Shown: positions 11,501-20,500 of the stretch, piece after piece
Numbering within the stretch: position 1 is the first letter of the stretch
Layout of the letters: every line of letters begins with the position of its first letter
Assembly: GCA_949987705.1 (NCBI GenBank)
Contig: OX465283.1
Location: 165,245,850-165,309,849, forward strand
Reading direction: 5' to 3'
Length of the DNA stretch: 64,000 nt
Source: Thereva unica
Taxonomy: Eukaryota > Arthropoda > Insecta > Diptera > Therevidae
Position numbers and translations under genes: made by a program
The notes under the pieces: model-generated
Databases searched by the model: none
Seen by the model: the letters and a program-made list of their open reading frames with translations, nothing else
Told to the model about the DNA's origin: nothing

Positions 11501-14500
11501 TTTTTCGGGACTAGTTGACTTTATAGTTCGAAACAAAGCTAATTCATCTAGAATGCTCATCATGCCCATCAGTTTTCAGCTAAGAAAGAAATATCTGATA
11601 TTTGTATTGTTGATTTTTATTAAATTTTGTCTGGAACAATATCGTCGCAGAAAACGACAAAATCCAACTCAAATCTGAAATAGAACCAATTCGTTCCGTG
11701 CGTTTTTGAAGTTACAAGCTACTTAATTTCATATTAATATTTCTTTCCAACTACTTTTACACGAAAAACTATAGCCCCAGGTCTAGTCAAACTGTATTTT
11801 TCGAAATACATTCCTGGGAATTAAAAGCGGGCAAGCTGCAATTTGGCATGGATGGGTGTTTGGTATCACCAGGAAGCGCTGAAATCTCGGAATCGGCGAA
11901 ATCTTGACTCAAATGGTTAAATCGGTTCTTCGCTTTGTCCGGGGGGATGTTCCAACATAACATCGTTAAGAAAATCGAACCCTACCCGTCGCTGGATCGC
12001 TGATCACGAAAATCGGGGTTTCGCGATCCTAAAACATGGACGTCACCCTTTAAAAATGCAAAAAGCACCTATATTGAAGGGATTTTTCGCGATAATTTCA
12101 ATAATAATGAAAAATAATCCAATTACAGTTGAACCTAAAGGGAGTCAAATTTTAATTCGAGATAGGGAGGTTTCGAATAACCGAGGACTGAACCTCGATA
12201 ATTCGAAGTTTATTCGAGATATTGAGGTTTGGAATAACTTTCTTGCTTGCTAAAACTTACTTACGTACAGCAATACACAATTTGAACCCGCTAGCCACTA
12301 TGGAACTTAAATTGAGTAAATCACTAATAACTGTCTCAAACTGAGAAAAATGGTAAGAATTTGCCTCTTCTATCTCATTTTTTATTTCGAAAAACCGAGG
12401 TTTTAAGAATTTTGTTCCAGCTAGGGAGGTTTTCGCATGAAATTTTATTCGAGCTGTAGAGGTTTCTTTCCAGCTATAGAGGTCAATTTCCTTGTAAAAT
12501 ATTTGTAGGGACAGGAAGAGATCTTATTACTCCAGCTGCAGAGGTTTTCGAATTATCGAGGTTCGACTTATAGAGGTTCGACTGTAAATACACTTATTTC
12601 AATATTTATTTACAAGGTGGTTGATTTATACTGATCAAGCCAAACTGGTAAGGGATAATCCAATTCGATTCAGTTCTACTTTGCTTCTTTAGATAACCCT
12701 TCACAACAATCCATTCCACCAATGTATATCGTTGGTGTAAAGAGACGTTCTGGCTCGTTTCCGGGACATCACAGAAGCTTGTTTTTTCGAAGTCGAGAGT
12801 TTCGGTGTTTTTATATAAGAGTGCCAGCTTTTCTGCAACCGCAGGCTTCGTCACATCCTTTCGTACAACTGCAAGAAATTATCGTCATGAGGGCCTCGGG
12901 AGCACAGACCTTTAAGGGTGGTGATTAGTGTCACTTCGGAATGAATGTTTTTCCAGCCCCATTCCTCAGCATCCAATTGATTGTCGAGCCACATCTGAGT
13001 TTCATGATATGTCCGAAAAATATGTTGTTCGACAGCCTCTTCAATAGGGGGGAGCGTTCTTTCTTTATATTTATGCTCCTTTCATGGGACATACGGCGGA
13101 GCGTTTCGAGATTGAAATTTTCCTTAGTGGACGATGGCAGAAAACATTTGCATTTAAATTCATTTAAAGAATTTTCCGCAACAGGGTTTCCTCCATACAT
13201 GGCTATCAAGACTTTATTTCGGACTTGACCCAGTACACTCGGCGATTGTCGCTTTTCTTTGAATACTTCCGAAAAGGACAGCAACTCGGGATATTTTTGG
13301 AAGGCTTTGAATATTTTAATTTTGCCGATGTTGACAGTGAACGCATGCAGTAACAAGATAATCTCTGACATTCTTTTTCCCGAATTTCACGTTGTCACGG
13401 GAATAAATCATTTCGGAGTATCTTTTCTGGCTGGTTTCCCTAGAAAAACATTCCGTGTACTCGTTGGCGTTAACGCTGTGAGCAAAACAACAAATTTTCT
13501 CTCTTGAAGCTTATCGATTAAAATGTTTACCCATTCAGGGCAAACGTGAGTTTTGATCCAACCTCGAATACATTCTGGCAGTTTATGCTGTCGTCTCCGA
13601 CTAAACCTGAGCTGATGGAGTACAATTTGCCTTCGCCTGGGAGTGGATGATTTGCAGAAAACCAACTGTACAATTTTTCAAACATCTTCGTTGTCACCGG
13701 GAATTCTGCTTAGATTATTGTTGATTGTTGTTCCAGATTGTTACAAAGTTCGACAAAAGGGACCCTCCCTGCAGTTGATTTTTCCATCGTGCTTTCAGTA
13801 AAGCCTCTTATCACAAGACCACCCAAAATGTTGAGATCTTTCATGTAGAACGATTCGATCGTATAATCAGCATACAGGTCATTTCAATATTTGTCAGTTA
13901 CTCTTGCTGCGAATGATTCGGTGAACTTCTTAAACTCTTCTGGAAGTTGCCTCGCAGTTTGGTGAAAAAGTCGTGCGCTTTTAGTGTATAAGAAATGGTC
14001 GCTTGCAGGGTAGATTGGTATCATATTGTGTTAGACACCATACACAATATGATATCCATCTACCTAATCTTCCAATCTAAAGACTTCAATTTACTGAACG
14101 CACTGTTTCGATGAAACGTTTCACCAACATGATCATTCTGAAGTACTGAACCAAAAAAATTTCCTGTTTCACTTCTTCTTGATAAAACATCCAACTCTTC
14201 CTCCAATTTGAGGCCTTTACCAAACGATGATCCTTCCGATTCTTCTTTATGGATCTGAAACGTGGACACTGCTCAAACCGGACGTTAAGAAGCTCGGGGT
14301 CTTCAAATGCGATGCTTGAGGCAGATCCTTGGTGTCTCAATCCGCGATCGCATTCGAAACGAGAAGTTAGACAAAGATACGATCAGCAGACACTTATCGA
14401 AGAAGAAATGCAAAAACGTCGGCAAAGTTAAGAGGGTGAGAACCGTGCAAATTCAAAATTAGGCTGGTGGTACCAAAGCAAAATTGCAGTTTGTCCGCTT

Positions 14501-17500
14501 TTAATTCCCAGAAAAATTACAATTTACTTGTACTACTATAAAATATTTCATTTGACAACTGATCAGCTGATCAAAAACGAACGGACGGAACGATTTAGTT
14601 CTCTTTCAGGCTTAAGACAAAATTTTACAACATCACCTAATAAATATAGATCAATCGTACTATATGAAATCTTTATTTAGTCTAGAAATATTTCGACACT
14701 TCCATTCCATTCTATTGGAGACTTCTCTACATTGGTTTATTTTTTAGGAAGAACACACTACAGCAATTGATTATTTTTATTATAATATTTGAACAAAAAA
14801 AATTAACTTAATAATTACAGAAACAAAATAACAATCCACAGCATCTCCACGGAAAATGTAGCTATTAACGAAGCAGGTAGTTAGCCATTCTTTATAGTAC
14901 CTATATTTTTTTTAAATTAATCTATAAATAAATGGAAGGCGATGGTCTGGTAAAACCATTAAATTTCGTTTATTTTTTTGTTATATTTAAAAAATTATTA
15001 TCTCCATTTTATTTTTTATTATCCTTGCATTTATTTGCTTATTATATATTATATTACATACATAACTTCCCTCCTTTTTTAATGATTGTTTTATCAAAGT
15101 AAAAAACTTTTTTGGAAGTTTTTTAAAAAAAGTTCTTAAGACAAAAAACAATAAGCGAGTCTTAAACTCACAGATCGCACTTTTATTTATTTTCCCCCAT
15201 TACAATTTGGTCTTACCAAATGCTTTTGACAATTATTTTTATCTAAAAGCAAATTTTCAATTAAATTTTTTCATCCCCAATAAGTTTTTCGATAGAATTT
15301 TTTAATATTATATAAGAAAACATCAAAAATTAAAATTATTAAAAAAAAAAATTAAATATGAAGGAAATCGATTATTATCAGTCGTGCACGCATTTGTTTG
15401 TTGCTGTTTAGTTTATTTTTTTTTTTTTAATTTAATATTAACATTTTTTTTCTGTTTTAAATTATTTTTTTTGATTACAATTTATATAAAAATGCTGCTC
15501 GATGCAAAATTAAAAAAAAAACAAAAAATTTTTTTGTCCGAACTAATTATCTTACCGAAACTCGATACCGTATTTTTCTCGTGTTCCCCAATGGTGATGA
15601 TGATGGTGATGATCAAAAATGGTGTGATCTCAACAATGGTGATGATTCTTTTGGTTTTGTGAAAATGGTGTCCCCTTCAACACACATACAACTCTTCTTG
15701 CTGATGGACTAATATCTCATGTTTGGCGAAACTCTCTCATCGCTGGTGGTTTGCTGCCCTGGTAAAAAAAATGGATGATGGTAACACTGGATGTTTTTGG
15801 TGTGACAACTTGTGATAAATAATTGCAAAAAAATGGGTGATATTGAAATCAATTTATTTATTGATTTAATATTCTCCATATATCTGGATAAAACGTGATG
15901 GACTGATGAAAACACGCACATCAACACGACCCAATCAACGGCAACATAATGCCAACAACAGCAACCGAAGCCAACTATTCAAGATGATGCTGACGGCCAC
16001 TTGATTTATCACACCGGCGACATTCTTCATAACAGATGTTCGTGACAATTTTATAAAAACCATAAACTGCATTTTTTATTTTTATTTAAGTTTTTTTTAC
16101 ACTATTTTAAATTATTTATAAAAATTTTTGATTGAATTGATTCCATATTATTGCTATGAGGATAAAGTATGCATCGTTAATGTAGAAATTTCAATTGGTA
16201 ACACTAAATGCATACAAAAACTTTCGTTAAATTTTGAGCAAATTTTTGAAATTATAACTTCACATCGCGAATACTTTGTTTGTAACTTAACTACTTAACT
16301 TTTTTAATTTTTTGATCTCGCATAAATTTTTATAAATAATTTAAAAGTTTTTTTTACCTATAACAAACCTGCGATCGGTGGCTCGACATATTTCAATTTA
16401 TTAATTACAAATCTGATTCTGAAACGAGAAAATTTGCGAAATTCGAAATATTTCATTTTTATTTTCGAAATTTTGATCGTCTTTCTCAAATTTTCTTTTT
16501 CATCGTAATATTTACAAAAAAAAACACGCGACAGAAACCCGTACAATCAAAAAAATTTTTTCAGTTTTTTTATATCATTTCAAAAACTGAACAAATTTCT
16601 TATTCTAATATCAAAAAAATGCAAAAATTCCACAACTTTTCGTGTTTCACATTTTTGTTATAATTTTTTCGGTAATTTCTATACTAAAAAAAAGTACAAC
16701 TGGTTTTAAAAAATAAAATAAAAAATAAAATCTTTTCAATGTCGGTTTACACATGAAGAGGGTTAAAAAAAAACATTTTAATTGTTAATACTAGAGCATT
16801 GACAATTTATTGAAAAATATCATTGAAATACAATGACGTTCACTCATATTTAAGCAAGCCAATACATCAGCCTTTTTTTCATTTTATAATCTCTCATTTC
16901 CAGATAAAATTATGGCGACCCTAGGAGAGGGTACTTTTGGTCGAGTTGTGAAAGTCAAAGACATGGAAAGGTAAATCTTATTTGAAGTTTATTAATTGCA
17001 ATCTTAGTTTTCTTATTTAAAAATTATCATATTACGATTTATTATGTAGAGATCATTGTATGGCGTTGAAAATTATTAAAAACGTCGAGAAATATCGTGA
17101 GGCTGCTAAATTGGAAATAAATGCACTTGAAAAGATCGCCCAAAAGGATCCCAGCTGTGATCAGTAAGTATTTTTAATTTAGTTTTTAGTTTTTTTTAAT
17201 TTGCTAAGGAAATTGCGCGACGTGGCAAGCGGTTATCATCTATTAGGATTAGGCAAACATGTCCAAACCACTATAGTCGACGTTTTTGTATTTCCTCTTC
17301 GATCAGTATCTGTTGAGCGCATCTTTGTCTAGCTGTCTCGTTTCAAGGCGATCACAGACTGAAACGCCGAGAATCTGCCTCAAGCAAGCATCACATTTGG
17401 AAGACCTCAAGCTTGTTGACGTCCGCCTTGATCATTGTCCACGTTTCCGATCCATAAAGAAGAATCGGAAGGATCGACATTCGGTAAAGGCGTACTTTCG

Positions 17501-20500
17501 TTTCGATGGTAATATTTGTTCGTTTCCATCTGCACTACTTGAGCGATGCGAATGTTGCTGTTACCTGGCCGATACGGCTCTGAACGTCGGCAGTAGATGC
17601 CACTTTGTTTTCATCAACCAATGATCCCAAATATTTGTACGACCCTTTTTGATTTGGGGTCCATCGAAGTGAACACTGGCTTTCGATCCGTCTGTTGTGA
17701 GCACTTCGGTCTTTTCCGCAATGCTGCAGGTTGAGCCATCGTACGACGATTGGAGAAGTTGGATGAGCACGTGCTCGGTTTCCAAGGCTCTACAGAAGCT
17801 GTTCCAATCGATGCAATCAAAAACGGATTTGGAATCGATGAAAAGACGACAGTTTGTTTGCGGCGACGAATTTTTTCTTCCATTAGCTGGAAGGGGGAGC
17901 AAATATCCGATCAATGCATCCTTGATGTGGTCTAAATTCCGCTTGTTCTTTCCGGTTCGTTTGCTCCTGATGTTTCTGTAGCCTCGATTGTATGATTTTT
18001 GTAAATACTTGGCCGACGATCGAAAGGAGCATAATACCGCGATAATTCTTGTATTCCCGACTTTCGCCTTTCTTCCAAAGTCAACTTCAAAATTGGCACA
18101 ACAATCGGTTTCTTCCACGCCGACTGGACAGTACAGCAAAGTAAGCGCAATTTTCATTGGGCCTTCATCTTAAAGGATTGAATTTGTGTGTTTGATATCT
18201 TCAAATATAGCCAAGATAATCGGGCGTTGCGTTCGTAGACGATTCAATCAAAGTCTCATTTTTAATGCATAGTGAGCACTCATGCATGGACGGGTTATCG
18301 GTGCTACCGCATGGCATGGGACTCTAATGCCGCGTACACACCGGGCCAACGAATGGGATTCGCTGACGTTCGTTGGTTCTGTGTGGACGGTTTAGCGAAA
18401 GCCAACGAAGATTCGTTGGCGTTCGCTCGCAACCCGTAGCGTGGCGGTAACATCAAAGGAAACATTTGAGCCATTTGAGCGAATGTGGTGTGGACGGGCA
18501 TCGAAATTTAACCAACGATTGACAGGCTCGAAGGCCGAAATTTTAAGAGTTTGACGTTTATGGATTTTCTTGCATTTTATAGAAAAGATATTTTTAGTGG
18601 CATTAAGGAAAATTAAATTGAAGCAAGTCTCGTTAAGGTATATGAAACTAGATATAATGATTTCTTTCTCGCCATCCATAGAACCCTTCGATGCAATTAA
18701 ACCGAATACCCGTCCCAACGACGTTTGCTAAACCAACAAATGCTTATGGACGTATCTCCGAACGCGAACGAACGTTCGGTAGCCAACGTCGAATGTCGTT
18801 GTTGGCCTTCGTTGGGCCGGTGTGTACCCAGCGCAACTCAAAAGCCTACTGCACACCACTCTCCTCACGAGGCTGGCATCTTAACATACGTCACGGGGTT
18901 GTTTCAGCGTTATTTAGCTGCTGGTGCTCCTGGAATTTCTTTGTCTTTTTCTATTCCTTTTGGCTTGTGTCAGCATTAACTTTCTGCTTCTACTTTTCTT
19001 CACATATCGGCGGACCTCATTCTCTGCCCTATAATGATTTCCGCAGCTAGTGGCGCCTCTCCTGTTCCGCCCTTTCATCGGCAAATCTCGAGCAATTAAA
19101 AAAGACGTGCTCTGCGTCCTCGTGAAACTCTGGGCATACCGGGAAAAACGTTGAGTCATCGCATCCGAAACGATGAAGGTATTTCCTTATCCTTCATGTC
19201 CACTCAAGTTGGGTTAGATCATAACTTACTTCTCCAAGCTCCTTCGAAACTCATTTCTCCACGATTGGGATAAATTTGAGTCCAAAGACCCTTAACAGAC
19301 TCGTTGCACTTCATTTTCCAATTCATTACGAACTCGCAGCGCGCAATATGCCGCCGTATAGTCTTAGGCTCCTCTCTACCATATTTTAGATCATAGAGAC
19401 GCATGCCTTCTCGCGCAAGTATGTCTATGGGGATCATCCGCGCTATTACGCACCTCCGTCGAGTCGGAAGACCTGGAACAACGTGGAGAAGAACCCTTAT
19501 AGCAGAGGCCGCAACTACTGGGAGATCCTGATCATAAATTAGAGCTGTCGCGCAAAACAGAGCCCGCTGGGGGGCAACAGTTTCCGCCCTATGTCTTTTG
19601 AGGGATGGCATCTTCGGAGCCTGCTCGAAGGTCGCTCATCCTGTATGCGGCCCTCCATTTTCTGCTATTAGCAGTCCTGTTCAATGTAGGACTGAGCTAA
19701 CTAGCCTCCCCATCAGGAGGCGACGACTCGGGTCTAGGGCCCCAATGTTGGGCAGCATTCTTGCGAGAGCTGAACAAATCGCGGATTCTTTATCTGCTTT
19801 CCCTCCAAGTGTGCGTTAAAATTTAGCCTCCATTCGATCATTATCCCCAGGTACCTTAGAGCGGGCTGTGACTGGATGATCGGTTCCATACCTTGATCCT
19901 TATGGACACTGGCTTTCTCCATTTGCTGATCAACACCGCTTTAGTTTTTTCTTCAGCAGCAAGCTTCAGACCAGCGTTTTCTAACCACGCTTTTATCTCC
20001 CAGATCGCTTCGTTCGCATACGATTCGAACTTATCTCCCTACGACCACTTCCCCGATGCCGTCCGCGAACCCGATTGCGAGAGGTAGCCCCATCACATCT
20101 TATACATTGCGATCCATAGGAAAAGGCCCAGGACAGAACCCTGCGGAACCCTGAATCCTGCGGTCTTCTGAATCGCAATGAAGCGACCTACCCCGGAGGT
20201 AGTCGACCGCTACTCGTACTAGGTTCTTTGGTGTACCTGGCTTGATTTTGTTCCATCCCGCCTGGTTGAAAGCATTCTTACGTCAATGGTTAACAACGCG
20301 CAGCAGTGATTTTTCTCTAAGCCGGCTCTTGCCATGCCCACCTGGAGATAAAAATCTGCCGCCGATGGACGAAAGGGCAGATCCTCTGTATAAGATTTTT
20401 CAGTGAAAACGCTAATATTAAACAAATACTGTTATTCTCTTAACTTTCAGCTTATGCGTACGAATGATAGATTGGTTCGACTACCACGGCCACATGTGTA

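Larger units (their letters stand above)
10573..15961 (+). other. Doa: Doa intron between exons 3 and 4
   Basis: 5.4 kb. Contains two MITEs, the decayed ORF, the hairpin and the LINE fragment listed separately. 10573-11086, 11483-12125 and 14433-15961 are AT-rich (long T and A runs near 15080-15530) with no recognised gene or repeat. Confidence 0.6.

Noticed and set aside
13477..13490. Candidate end of the missing pre-kinase Doa exon (CGC T|GTGAGC)
   Set aside because: In the required frame an immediate TAA precedes it; the real exon with [15 protein letters not shown] was then found at 15962-16037.
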